Positions 27,201 through 42,200 of a stretch of DNA of 64,000 nt are shown here, piece after piece. The DNA is taken from contig CM068580.1 in the NCBI GenBank assembly GCA_035048485.1, forward strand, positions 53,484,975 to 53,548,974. Direction: 5' to 3'. Positions within the stretch are counted from its first letter, which is position 1. Every line of letters starts with the position of its first letter. The notes beneath the pieces were generated by a model. That model saw only the letters and a program-made list of their open reading frames with translations, was not told where the DNA came from and made no database searches. The position numbers were made by a program, and so were the translations under genes. The DNA is from Pteria penguin. Lineage: Eukaryota > Mollusca > Bivalvia > Pterioida > Pteriidae.

Positions 27201-30200
27201 AAAAAAAAAAAAATTCATTAAGACTACAAGATCAGCAATGAAAAATTCTTTCTCACATTTTTTTTTCAAGTTTCTATATTTCAACTTGCAAAAATGAAAT
27301 TAAACTTGCATTTTGCAAGTGTAAATTTCATGCCCTGTGTATATGATCTCACACAGTTTTTGTACATGGTAAAAAATCATCAATGTACAATACCCTAAAG
27401 GTTTTTTTTCAGAGAAAAAGATGCTGATAACTCAGCCACACAAAAAACATACTGAAAATTTAGAAATGAATAATTAGAAGCACCAACATGGTAGAGGATG
27501 ATCATTTGATGGATATTTTACATATTACACTTATAACATTGACACAAACATACACACACAACTGTATATACATGTACCTGCTTGGATTTTACTAGATGGA
27601 GGTCTGACGGTCTGATTGATGATTAAATCTTGAAAGTATTCTCTTCTTTCATCCTCTGTAGGATTGCTCATTTTGATGACTTCTCCAGAATTGCAATTAA
27701 AAAGATCAGAAAGCTACAAAAGAGAATATAATTTATGCTTTATGCAAAAAGTTAATGTTTTATGTATAAATGGTACCACATGCTAGATATATTCAATTCA
27801 CATAAGCTAAACAAGGAACACAAATTAGATATATTCCAGTCCATAAAGGCCAATATGAGAAAGTTGAAATCTCAAAAGGACTCTTAAATTATCAGAAATT
27901 AATCCATTTCTTTACCTTTATGCACTTTAAAGTGCTATTAGAATGCTGGAGAATTTTGCGTTTTCATGTAATACTAATTGAATTATTCCTCCCTTGATAG
28001 AAATTACAACTTTCCCTGCTTCGATATTTCTCTGATAGATGTTTTAAAATACCGATTTGCCTAGTATCATGAACAAAATAAAAGACTTCCGGTTTAACTT
28101 GTTACAGAACCTTTGTACAACTTTTAACGTCATTTAGTATGACGTCACAATTCAAAGTTTAACGTAATAATGAAAAATCAGGGAAAAGAAGCACCTGTAC
28201 AACTTCTGACGTCACATATTATGGCGATTAACTACTGATAAAAGCTATCAAACTTTTTATTGCTTATTGTATATATCTTGAGATCGGTGTCACGCATGAG
28301 CATGATATTTTGTAAGCGACTCTTTTATGTAGATTCGCACATAATATAGAAAAATTGTGTTCATTCTAATAGCACTTTAAGCGATTAAAAACTAGTTATA
28401 ACTCTCTTCCCCCATCAGCTCAACACTGGCTCAACGTACTAACTTTATTTTTCAAGTTAAAAAATAATTTTTATTGGAACCTTAAAACATGATTCTTAAA
28501 TTAATGGTTCTTAAACATCCTAAATTTATTATTTAAAAGGACTGGAAAAAAGGCCTCTTTCAAGAAATCCTCAATATTTAATACCATCTGTATTTTTCGT
28601 ATTCAATTTCTATATACAGTCAACTCTCGTTACAACAGCCATATCTGTATTTCTGAAATTTGCTGTTATATCGAATTTGCCGATGTAAGAAATTGCCTCT
28701 ATTTCGAATTTGTTAAGCCAGTTTTGAAAAACAACTGTCGTCATCCATGCTTTTATCGTATAAGGTGGGACCAAAACTACATCCAAAGCATCTAGATTTA
28801 CCCATCACTAGCGGTCGAAATTTGTTTGTACCGGTCATGTTTAGGCAGAGAGATACCGTCAACCAATCTTTCTTCTTTCCTCGGATAGGTCCTGTAGCGA
28901 CAGTTGCATTTGTTGTAGACAGAAAAATAATCCAGTTTCATCTAAATTGTAAATGTGAAGGTGAATATGCCGGTATAAAGAACACAAATAAGAGCATGTA
29001 GGTTAGTTACTGGCAGATTTCTGTCGATATCCAAATATGCCAGTATTTCAAGTGCCGGTGTAACGAGAGTTGACTGTACATGTAATTTGATATAAATGCA
29101 CTGTAAAACTACAAAGAATTAATTTCTGAAAGATTAAAACCTGAACATCTAGCTGATCATGTGGTAGTTCACTGGTGGCAATGATTAGGATAGGGGCAGA
29201 TGACTCCAAGTCCTGCATCAAGGTTAATACTGTGGCTCGAAGGGTTTCACTCAAAACATCCCACCATTGGTTAACATGTGGCATATATATAATACTTGGA
29301 CTTGTTCTGCGAGCTTCTCGAAATATCTGCAAAAAATTAATATTTGATAGAATGATGGTAAAAGAATGTTATTTATCCTTTACAAAATTAAGGCATGATA
29401 TGTATATATATATGTATATATACATATACATACACAGACACACACACATACCGTATTCACTCGTGTATAATATGCACTTTTTTTCATAAAATCTGACTTC
29501 GATTTTCCAGGTGCGTATTATACACAAGATCTAAAACAAAACCTTTTTTTTCCAGACATAAGAATTCATATTTCCGTAGCGATATTGCCGTAAATGTCCA
29601 CTGACAACGATCAGAACATGACCATTAGAGTTTGGGAACCCCCCACTTGACCACTGAAATGGATTTTAGACCCTTGATAAAAAAATTATCATTTCAGTTT
29701 TACCTCCTTGTGTAGAACATTTTACAATATACGCTGAAATGAAGATGTTTTTTTCAAATGAGAATAGCATATTTTAAAATAACAAGTGCAGATGCAATCC
29801 AATTATCTTATCATCGTCAATCAAGGTGAAATGGCTTCACGGTCAAACAATCAGCCATCGCCGTACACCCCACTGGGATAATTGGTTGTTCGCATTTCTT
29901 CTACCTTTACTGCTGTGTTAATCAATTTATTTTGTACAAAGATTGACACTTCGGGACAACGAGTGTAAAATATATAGAAAATGACGGCTGTGCTTCATTA
30001 TCGGTATTTTATAAAGAGTACATACATACCACAAATATACACGTCCCAGATACTAATTACAATTTTATTAACCATTCTTTAGTTTTCTTTCTATCAACAC
30101 AGTTAATGGATCACAAATTAATTTTATTACGGAAGTTGGGTTTATTCCATTCATTGAATATCCTAAGGTTCAGATGCGTAACCAATTGTGTTTTCCGTAA

Positions 30201-33200
30201 AGTGAAATCTGTAACATAGAGATTTTTTCTATGTAAACTTGAGGTTCTTGATCACTTGCTTATCCGGCAATTTTACCTGCATATTATACACGAGATGTAG
30301 ACTTTTTCTCCAATTATTTTCCAAAAGTTGGGGGTGCGTATTATACACCGATGCGTACTATACACGAGTGAATACGGTATGTATATTGCATATCTTTCAA
30401 TCTTTATGTGTACCTAAATTTGATTAATCAATTCACATACTTTTGAAATATTAAACTCGAACACACTGTTAGGAAAAAAAAAAAAAACAGACTTAACTAG
30501 ACAATAATGTATTTGTAAAATATATGCCCTTGCAGTGACAATTTCTTGTATTTTTTCTTTTTTTGACTTTTAACTTTCTCAGCTAAAACTTTGTTCAAAT
30601 TATTATCTGGAAACTAATAGTGGCAATCTATTTTACCAGTACATGTAGTAACTTAGACATCTTCCACTGTCTATAAGTATCGATATATATCCAAATTTGG
30701 TTTGTATAGGATGCACATTACATGTACTAGATTATTACCTGGAAACCAATAACTTCAATCTCTACTTTTAACAGTTGTAATTGAAAACTAATGATCCAAA
30801 AATCGATAGGCTATTTCCCCTTTAGCTAAGTGTCTATAATCCCAATCTGCCTTCAACAGGGTGAAAAGAACTTAAGTTATCATCCAGACACTAATTGTGT
30901 GATGAAAGGATGAAATGCCTCACAAAGCAAATACTAAATGTCTGCAGCCATGCCTCTGGCTGGGCATAAACACATACCTGGGTAAGAAATATGAGGAACT
31001 ACTACGCATTCCATATGGTTCCTTGAAGGTTGTCCAACAAACTATCATGTTGCTTTTTCATAGATCAAGCTTTTAATCAAATTTTTGTCAATTTATGACA
31101 GGCGGATTGGAAAATTTAAATATGTCAATGAAAATACCTTAATTAGTAATTAAAACCAAATTTGAGCCCATGGAAATCTCCTTGATTTGATAAGTGTATT
31201 TTAATTCAGTAGTGAAATTACCACAAATTCAAATACATAGTCATGTTATCTCTAAAATTATCTATAAAGATGTATTATGATCACATGTATAAATAAGTTT
31301 ACAACAGAGTTCCAAAGTTGAAACTATTTGAATTTTGGGCCACACTAAAAAAAAATTTGAAAGTGCAGTTTACCAATAAATTAATTAGGAAATTTATATC
31401 ACTAAACAACTCAAAAGTTGAAAGTTTTTAAAAGCAGATGAAAATTTTCACCAGCAAGATTTTTTTTACCGAACCTATGATTAGTCCTGAACTACAGAAA
31501 GTTTCAAATTTCTAGAACCTTGAATAAATGTGGCTTTTTCCAAGCATAGGTGACCCTTACTTCAGAAATCTAAGCAAATATTGCATTTGATAACCTTTCC
31601 ATTCAAAATTCAAAATCAATCAATGTCTTCAACTTTTCATCTTGTTAAACTTTCTGTCATGTTCTTCATTCTTGCCATTTTATAAGTATGTCTGATTCTT
31701 TCTTTTTCTTTGGATTGCTTCCATCTATGTATCTCAATGAATGATATATAATTACCCCATAAAATCGCAAATGACCCCCAACATTCATCTTCCAGGAACA
31801 GATCTACTTTTCATTTTCTCTTGATGCTTTCATGTTTCAAAGCAAACCAGTACAGCGAGTGATGATGTATTCTACAATTTTAGATCTTTATGTGTTTTTG
31901 TTTTCCTTTCTTTCAAGAGATTCAATTTTTCGTTATTTTTATATATTGTATTTATTAAGCTCTCAAAATCTGATTTTGATCATAAAAGATCATAGATCAA
32001 ATTATCTGATACACAGAAGTTTTTCACTGGTCAGGTTCAAATTTTACTGATTATAGTTCACTGTCCATTCATAACTTTCACATTCTTTCTATTACTCGAT
32101 ATGACCAAAGATTTTAAGGCACAGTTTTCATCGTTATAAACATTATCGTATTAAAAATGTAAGTTGTTATTATTAGTGATGGGCTGATGATCATTAAAAG
32201 TTGATCAGTTAAGTTAACCTGATTACTGAGTAAACAAATTGATTATTTAATTTTACTGGCAATAGTTGACAGTTTAATTCATGACTTTTGCTTTCTGTGT
32301 ATTATTTAATATGACTGAGAATTCAACGCACATTTTCATTGTTATAACTAGTGATAGGCTGGTGATTGAATATGGTCAAAAGTTGATCTGTATAATTAAA
32401 CCGCATACATTTACTGAGTAAAAATTTTAAAATCCATCATTACTGTCAAAACGGTGAGTTTGAATAAAGTCAAAGTTTTAACCTATATAACTAGCAAAGT
32501 AGTAACTGATGAAAATGAAATCTTATAATAATGGATGAATCTCCCAACAACAAAAAGAAGATACCGAATTTCATTTACCCTTATCAGTACACAACAATAC
32601 CAAAAACTATAATGGTCCCCATGGTGTTATGTGACTATTAACTCCTTATAGCAGCAAAGTAAAACAACAATAAAATTGGAAGGGGGCTCACTGTGACCTT
32701 CATCTTTGAGATGTGACTTTGGGTCAAGTTTATAGATAAATCTATATTATATACACCCTTGTGTCATGATTAACAATCATGGTGTGACGTATCAACAGAT
32801 TAAAAGTTTTATTTGTATAAATTTATACAACAAAATTTTCAAAACTTCTGGAGCAAGGCTCACTTTGACATTGAGCTTTAAGGTTTGACTTCTGGTTAAA
32901 ACTATAACACTCCCTTGTTGAGAACTCCCTAATACACCCTCTTGTCATGGGTAACAACTGTATTCACCAAATTGCGAGTAGATAGCAGTAGTACTGATAT
33001 AACACAGTAGTTTTAAAACTTTCTTAACCAGGCAGACAAACAGTGTGATCCACATATACCCTCTAGAACCTGTATAATATAGTACTAACTTGTGCACAGG
33101 ACTCCTCTGGTGTTTTGGCCATAACAGCAAACAAAGCAGGCAAGTCTATGACATGAACTGGAAGTTGTTCCATGTGATGAAGCAAGGCAGGAGCTAAGTG

Positions 33201-36200
33201 AGAAGTTTGTCCTTGTCCTTCCTTACCAGAGATCAATAATCGAGGTCGATGCATTAATGGTGTTTTACTTGAATAACTGTAATCAAACATCAAATTGAAA
33301 ATCAATCTAGATAATGTACAAATAAAATAACAGAAAATTAAAGTAAACTATGAGACATATTCAAAATCCAAATGACAATTTTCAGTTAAATAATAATTGC
33401 CTAATGCACCAAAGGGCTCGACATTAATATTTTCCCCTACTTGTCTATTCGGACAAATAGCCATGAAACTGTCCAAATATAAACTTTACTTGTCCAACAA
33501 TTTGTCAGTACTGAACTTCTATACTGCTGTAATATATAAAATAAAATTTAAACAATTTACTCATTGTGTTAAGTTATTTTATTAATGAATATACAGAGTC
33601 AGTGATAACGGTAAGAGGGTATTTACCAATTGCAAAATCAGAAAATAATTGAAAAATAATGTGAACTTGATCTAGATTTTAAAGTTGCCAACCTCGCTTT
33701 GAGAATCAACTTCCTGATCATTGTTCCCTCACTGCTTTCGACTTTAAATTTCGATAAAAAGAACTACAATTCCTTTCTTTTTTTAAATTTTGAAACTTTT
33801 TTCAGGAAAAATTCCTTGTCCAATCTGACAAATACTCAGCAAGATTCACTTGTCCGTGAAAAATTTTCACTGGTACCGGACAAGGGTTAATGTCGAGCCC
33901 TGCACCAACTTCTGTACAATTTAACAGCCACAAATATTATGGCTTAAAAGCAAATCTACGAAAAAAAAGTATACCTGTATTGTACTCTAAGTATTTTAAT
34001 TTTACAACATCAATACAATGGTTTTCAGAATAAAAATCATCCTTGTGCAATAAAGCACATTCGAAGTGTCAAAGGCTTTGTAATTTTGAATCAAAGAATA
34101 TTTTCTGATCATGTGAAACTATGCATAATTTATCATGCAGATTTGGTTTTGTTCCACATGATACATACCTGCCTAATAATAAATTAGCCTAAAATGTATC
34201 ATCACAACCAATCTTCAAAATTAATTCATCAACCATGCAGAAAGAAAATCCAAATATGAAAATTTCAGCGAAATTCTTTCGCAGTAACATTCCTCTTCTT
34301 AATTCTGATTTAATTAACCAAAACTGTGCATCATAATCAATCACTGATTCTTGCATTAAAATGACTAAGTCCACAAAATGTTGAAAACTTGTCAAAAATC
34401 TATGTCGGACTGGAATAAATAACAAAACTTTTTCACACATCCTTCTAGATGATTTTGATGTATTTGGTTTGTCTCACTAAGCTGTAGTTATGAAGAAGTT
34501 TAATTGTCAAATGAGGATAGTCTTTGGTGACCTGCATTTGCTAAAGGAGGCACCACCTGTTGAGATCTGGAAAAATACAACAGTAGTACAGAATCATAAA
34601 TATTTCATTCCTGTTGAGTTTAATCTAAATACTTCAAGTGGTTCTGGAGAAAAAGCTGAAAATGTGTAAAAATGTAAACACACCCCCCCCCCTTTTGGAG
34701 GGGGGAGGGGGCTACAGAACCTAGAAATTGAGATACTGACAAATTTCTTTCACTGTGACAGTGACATTCCTATCATAATTATGACTAAAATAACCTCATT
34801 TTAATCAAATCTAGAGCATTATTGTAAACTGAGGCATAAAAATAACACTTTTCAGCATTGAAGTCACTAATGCCAAAATAGAGATTGAAAAAACGTCAAT
34901 TTATATTTGACGAGTCCTTACCCCAAACAATTTTTTTAATAACCCATCCTTACAGATGGTCTAGATGCAATTAGTTTTTAAATCTATGCAGCACTTTCAG
35001 AGAAGATTTTAAAGATGGGTACCCTTTCGGACATACTTGGCCCTACCCAGGATCCACACCTGTACAGATCTGGATCATGAACACAATTTTGATAGAGGAC
35101 CTTGAGTACATTATGTATTCTTAGTTTCATCAAAATCCTTCAAGCTGTTTTGGAGAAGTTGAAATGTAAAAAAAAGTTTACGATGTATGCCAGACGACAG
35201 ATGTCGGACGATGGACGGCGCGCTATGACAATATCTCACTTGAGCCTTTGGCTCCGGGGAGCTAAAAAGCTCAAAGACAAAACAGTTACAACCTCTGAAA
35301 ATCCATAAAAGGTTTGTCTTGCTCTGATCTTCTTTTTCGTTTGTCTTTTGGCTCAAATATACATGGTCCTTCATCATCATCACTCAGCATGTCATCTGAA
35401 ACAACATCACATTCTCCTTGTTCCTGAGATAACACTGTAAAAAAGGATACATACATGTACACTCATTTATAATTTTACAACATAAGACATAAACCCATTA
35501 TGAACCCCTTTCAGAAGTTTTGTACTCACCATGCTTATATTAGGTTAATTACTAGGCAAAGTTTCCTGAACAACATTAAGAAAATTATGTAAAAATAGTT
35601 TGGGTTTATGTATTTAATTAGTCTTCTTATTCTTAAACTATGCCGATGTAGTGATTATCTTTCACAAAAATAAAGAAATTCGAAATTTGTTCCATCAAAT
35701 TAAGTTCAAAAATTCCAAATAATTTCTCTTGGTTCCTTCAAATTATCTGACTTGTGAACTGTGAACAGTACTGTAGGATACATTTTATTCACTTTTTGTA
35801 CAAGTATGACTCCACATGAAAAAAAAGTTTTCTCTACTTGAAAAAAGTTTTCTTGTTACCCCTGATTTGACTATTTAATTATAACATGAAAATGGCTTCT
35901 CTCTAAATTATATTTACCAAATCTAAAGTGAGATCATCCCCAAAATTCTTTGACTAATACTGTATTTACCAGGCAAATCTAATCCTGAAAGTTGAGCAAG
36001 TACTTTTGGAAATATTGCCTTCAGTATAATAAGTGACTGGTTGAAAATGTCCCTGAGTAATGGAAGAATGGTTTTTGATAAAGCACGCCCAGGTGAAGTT
36101 ACTGATCTCTGTGAAGCAGGCACAATATTCTGAGTTGCTCTGAAAAAGTCTTTTGCACCAATAGTGATGCTGCCAATATCAAGCTGTAATTTCTCTGAGG

Positions 36201-39200
36201 AATTGTAAATTTGAGGATACCTTCTCCTTAAAGCAAGCAATGCTGCCTCTGTACAAAGAGATCGGAGATCTGCTCCACAGTAACCTAGGAATAATAGGAT
36301 AATTATCATGCAATCAAATATCTTTTCATACATATACTATGCAGACTTTTTATGCTAGAAATGTACATAGATTTAAAGAGTATTTAATTTATAAATGTAA
36401 CAATATATTCAAAGCTCTTACCAACACATTTCTCTGCAATTTCAGTTACAAAAGCATCGCTTAATTTCGGATTCCAATTTTTGGTATGAATCTGTATGAT
36501 CTGCTTTCTAGCCTTGTAGTAAAAGAAAATATCAATCAAATCCAGAATTTTAAGAAGAAATTTTAAGAAGAAATGAACAATTACAGGGCACCCGACAGAT
36601 CTAAAAAAGGGCCAAATTTTGGCCCCATTCCCCCCTTAAAAAGGTACATTTTTTCCCCATTAATTAACCTAAAATTCCCCTTTGTGAGCCTTGACAATTT
36701 TCCACTATTCTTAAAAAAATATATAAGAAAACTATCTTTTCACTTGATTTTCACATACAAAAGTTCTTTCTCTTTCTAAATTTAGGAGACAAATGTTTTA
36801 TGTGCTTCCAGTTTTGGTTCATAAGCTTAGATTGTACTTTCATTTTCTAAATTATGTCACATAATAGCCATAGTTACCGAAAAAAATATTACTAAACAAA
36901 TTAGTACCGACTGTAAAAAGATATACATACTATCTAAACAACAAAAACTTAATAGTGCGAGATACATGCCCCATGCCCAGATAATTATGAAATGAAATTT
37001 TGAATGTTTGATGTATTGGATTGGTTAGTAAAAGAAAATGTGTTAAATCAAATATCATTGGCTTATTTACTGTATTTACTATGAAAACCTTAAATTAATA
37101 AAAAATTCCTCATCGGCCTGAAAATGCTGCGTAAATTTCCCCATCATAGGGTATGGGTACCAGTCCCCCAAAAAGGGTGTGGGTGCCCTGAATTATGATC
37201 TAATGAAGGAGAAGGATGAGAAAAGTATAATGTTTTACAATTTTCTACAGGAGATTCTGGTAGAGTGGATTCCATTTAATCTGATAGTTTGTGTGGAATA
37301 TTATCAGATTAAACAGGTTATCAAATAAACGATAGTTACAAATTTAATATATCATAGTTACAAAATTTATTTAAGGATTAATTTTGACAATTTTGCAATT
37401 TATTGAGATATAATATGGTTTGAGGCGGTGCACACTTTATAATCTGCGAAGCGGATTATGAAAAAGTGTGTACCGCCTCAAACCATATTATATCTCAATA
37501 AATTGCAAAATTGTTAAAGTTAATCCTTATAATGTAATTGAAGACTAGAATAAATTGCATAATTTGAATTATCAACAATAGATTCTTTTTTAAACTGCGA
37601 ATGAAATGTAACAACAAGAACGGAGGAAAATATCTGCATAGCTGGTTGCCCCTAGCAACCCATCAAACCGATTTATGAAGGTATAATATGCTTTCAACAG
37701 CCAAACAAACTTCTTGTTTCATAAAAAATTAAATTATTAGTATATCATATAAATGCTGTAACTTCATATAATTCTACACTTCATGTGGTTTCTAATATAC
37801 AATTTCTAACATATTTTTTACAGTTTATATGTTAGAACAGTGGACTATACTTAATCTGGTACCTTGTCATCTAGTATTTCCGTTGATCTGATATAATACC
37901 CACACATCAATTCATTTCTATGTATTTCAAGTTATTTTTTCACTTCACTTAATAAAAGAAGTCTGAATATGTCTGATATGATAGCCAAAGTATCATCAAT
38001 AAAATATGTCACCCCAAAATAAGCATCCTATAAGTATTGAATCCACCCAACCTTGTCAATGGACATTCTACACCTGTTACAAAAACCTCTGACAATGCTC
38101 CACAATGTTGCTGTCCTAGGCTAATTAATCTCTTGTGTATACAAGGACTGCAGATTCTTGAAGAACTGGGGCAATTATATGAGGTAAAGTATCTGAAAGT
38201 CACCACTGACATAGACCATACACTAGAGTGTATATAACAGCATTTGGACGATCAAATCTGGCTTGGCAAATGATTCCAACATTGAGTATGTCACATGTGA
38301 TTTAATAGATTCCCTAATCCAAAGTAGTTTCTAATTCTGAATGTGGCAAACCTATACAATTTACAGCATAGTGAACTTTTACTAATTCTAGCGTATTTCT
38401 CAGACTGGGGATACTTGCAAGGAATTAATCATAGACTCCAACAGGCAGTCTGAAATCAGTGACTTGCCATGAACTCCAAAAAGCCACTTATCATTTCTGG
38501 TGGTTTATAGATTTCCAAATCAAGGCAGTACATTTATTTCATGCCATTTTATGTGAAGCTCTTACCGTTCACAGCACTTAATTTCTAATGGAAATCTAGT
38601 TTTACAATTCTAAATGAAATATCAGGTCTTGTTTTCCCATTTTTGGATGAAACAATAAAATTAACATGAAGCACCTAACAAATAAATACCAAAAACAATC
38701 ATGCGAAAAATTAATCACATTAATAAATACCTTAAGAGTTACATAGCTGTTATGTCTTGTCACTCTACTGAAAGTTTTCAATCACCTTGAAAACATCAAT
38801 GCAGTTAACATGCAGGTGGATATATAGATAACACTACTGCCGAATTACATCAGAGTGCTTGAGCCATGAGAACACCGATTAAAAGCAAAGAGGCAAAAAC
38901 TAAAAAGACAGATGGTAGTAAAAGTCCATTCATAAATTTTTGGACATGAGGGATGGGAATTATAGAGTCTGAGGTTAATCTCTGGCAAGTGACCTCATGT
39001 TTCATTTGAAGTGTAAGACTACTTTATTTTTTTTTATAAAAATATATACTGTAAGGCTATTTTTTGGGGAGGGGTCATTTGTAGAATTGTAGATTAGTTT
39101 TTCCTTGGGAATCAAGTGCTGTGAATAGTAAAAGCTTCACACATATCAGCGATGAATACATGTACTTCTTGTGGTCTCTGAAATCTGTAACCAAAAGAAA

Positions 39201-42200
39201 CTTTCGGCAGTATTTTGGAGTTCATAATACTTCAGTAATTTCCGACATCCTGTTTTGCTGCAATATTCCCAATCTGAGATATATGTTAAATTAGATTCTG
39301 ACTTTTTATACAACAGACAAATTACAAATTTTGAAATGCTTAGTTGTTTGTATATTGTATAGAAAAAAATGAAATATCAGATTACCATTATCAGATTAAG
39401 TGGCGTCCACTGTAAAAAAATTGACCACTGTGAAGAAAAACTTAAAGGGATAGATATTTCATTTTAAACCAACTACAAGTTATATCCCAAATCAAAGTAT
39501 ATGTTTCACATTATTAATAATCATTGTCTGGAAGGAAAAGCAAAACAAGAAATTGAAGATGGCTGCTTTGAAGGCCATGTTGTATAATGTAAGGATCAGA
39601 CTTTCAGTCAGGTCCAAATGCAGATCATAATCTAGTAATAATACCTCTGCATGAAGATCTCTTCTTAAGGAGGATTAGCAACCAGGAGAGCGAATAATTT
39701 CTGACTTGGCAATAATCTGATGAATCATTTCATATTTTGCAGAAACAATAATTCATCTGATTTAAAAGGCATATATAACATTATGTACTTACTGGAGCTG
39801 ATGGAAGAGGAAATAAAAATTCTCTATCAAATCTGCCTGGTCTACGGAGAGCAGGGTCTATAGAGTCTATTCTATTTGTGGCTCCTATGACTACAATCTC
39901 TCCCCTGCTATCAAGTCCATCCATTAAAGCTAAAATAGTTGACACAATTGAGCTGTGAATCTGATCCTGTCGACTAGATCGAACTGGACATAATCCATCT
40001 ATCTCATCAAAGAAAATAATGGACGGCCTCATCTGATATGCCTGAAGTTACAAAATCTTAGAAAAATAAACATGTTGATAGCCTTTCATAATACTAATGA
40101 TAAATATGATTATAGAAGAGGCAAATAAAAGATCAGAACACAACCAGTAGAGATTAAACTTAGTATAAACTATGGTTTAAATATTCAATGTGTATAAAGA
40201 TACTTAAATTTGCAATGAACACATGTGCCCAGCCAATTTTTAAGATAAACCAAATTTTCAGACAATAGAACACAGAGTTTTGCCCATTCTGTCATCACTG
40301 TGTTGCACTAAGTTTGCAGGACTTATTTTGAGTGCCTTAATCAAATTATTATATTTCATAGACCTTCTGCATTCCCTTCATATATTTTTATGTGAAGCCC
40401 TGATATCTTTTAAATTCTTGTAATTATGTGCATGAAGGCAAAATATTGTTGTAGAGAAATGTATTGTGTAGTGCCAAACACCTGGCGCAATGGTAGTGTA
40501 GTGCCATGAAGTCACTGTAAGAGATCAGGACTTAGACTACAAAATATCTAGGTGTCTACAGCTAAATGGCTGGATAACCCAATGGTGAGAGCGTTCGTCT
40601 TGAAGGTTGTGGGTTCGATTCCCAGGTCCAGCCACAATGTTTCACCCTACCTGTTACAGAATATTATGGCACCGTGAGAGTGAGCCTCATGTGAGGGAGA
40701 ATCAGGGTAATTTCTCTGTCAGGTTTTAAGGTTTGGAAACCTCTGCAGGGCTCCAACACCCATTTTGGAACCCAGTCAGGGACCCTTGGAATGGTAAAAA
40801 TAACAGCGTTTGCCTTAGAATTGGGAAAAAATAACAAGACATATTTTGTTATCCATATACTTGTTTCCTTTAACTAAAGCATCAGCCATGTACCTTACAT
40901 ACAGTGCTCAACATCTTAGAAATATAACATTCTGTCCTTGATACTTAAAGTGTTCCATGGCATTATCAAGCTGAGCTGGAATTAAACTCTGTCCACCCAC
41001 AGAAATACTCTTAAGATACCCTCTAGAATGCTCTGCTTGATTGATATCTAGCCATCTTATAAAATGAAACAGCTGATAAATTGAAAGTAATGTCTAACTC
41101 GTCGATACCGAAGCTTGAAAAAACAGCATACGAAACAGTTTAAGCTAAGCAATTCAGGGTCAGCAGGATTCTTTTTGTGACAGACGGACGGACGAACAGA
41201 TGAATGAGATTTAATGTCCCCATGCTTTCACGAAAAGCAGAGGACAATGAATGACTCAAAATATGGGAAATCATTGTATTAATTGATGACGATTTCAAAT
41301 CTCAATGTATCATTTGATATCCAAATGAGTCAACTGTAGAACAAGTGATCACAGTATCTTAAAACTAAAATGAGCAAGTTTGACCTTGATTAGTTATTAA
41401 ATAAAACTTTTTATCATGACCTTGGCCTTTCAGAAATGACCTTAAGTGACCTTTGTCCAAAAACCCTTAACCTTAATGATATTTTGGTGAAGTATGATCA
41501 AATTCTGATGACAGGTGTAGGAGGTACAAGTACTTCATGGTATTTTAAATCATAGTTAATAAGTGACCTTGACTGACCTTTTCCAAAAGCTCTTACCCTA
41601 AATAAAATTTTGGTGAAGTACGATCAAATTCTGATGAAAGATGTAGGAGATATAAGTGCTTCATGGTATTTTAAATCACAGTTAATAAGTGACCTTAAAT
41701 TTTCAGAAATGACCTTGAGTACCTTTGTCCAAAAGCCCTTAACCTAAATAATATTTTGGTGAAAATTGATCAAATTCTGATGACAGGTGAAGGAGATATA
41801 AGTACTTCATGGTATTTTAAGTCATAGTTAATAAGTGACCTTGACCTTTCAAAAATGACCTTGAGTACCTTTGTCCAAATGCCTTAACCTAAATAATATT
41901 TTGGTGAAGTATGATCAAATTCTGATGAAAGGTATAGAAGATACAAGTACTTCATTGTATTTTAAGTCATAGTAAACAAGTGACCTTAACATTTCAGAAA
42001 TGACCTTGAGTGACCTTTGTCTCAAAGCCCTTAACCTAAGTAATATTTTGGTGAAGTATGATCAAATTCTGATGAAAGGTACAGTATATTCAAAGTTAAT
42101 AGGCTTCTTCCTCTCATTCATCCAAATATCATATATAAACATTATGAAAACTGTTCAAAGGAAACTCAAGTTGTTGCGTGCTGAAGAAAATGTTAACAGA

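Noticed and set aside
40568..40633. Possible tRNA gene
   Set aside because: Outer stem and T-loop are good but the anticodon stem and length fail, and a SINE body follows.
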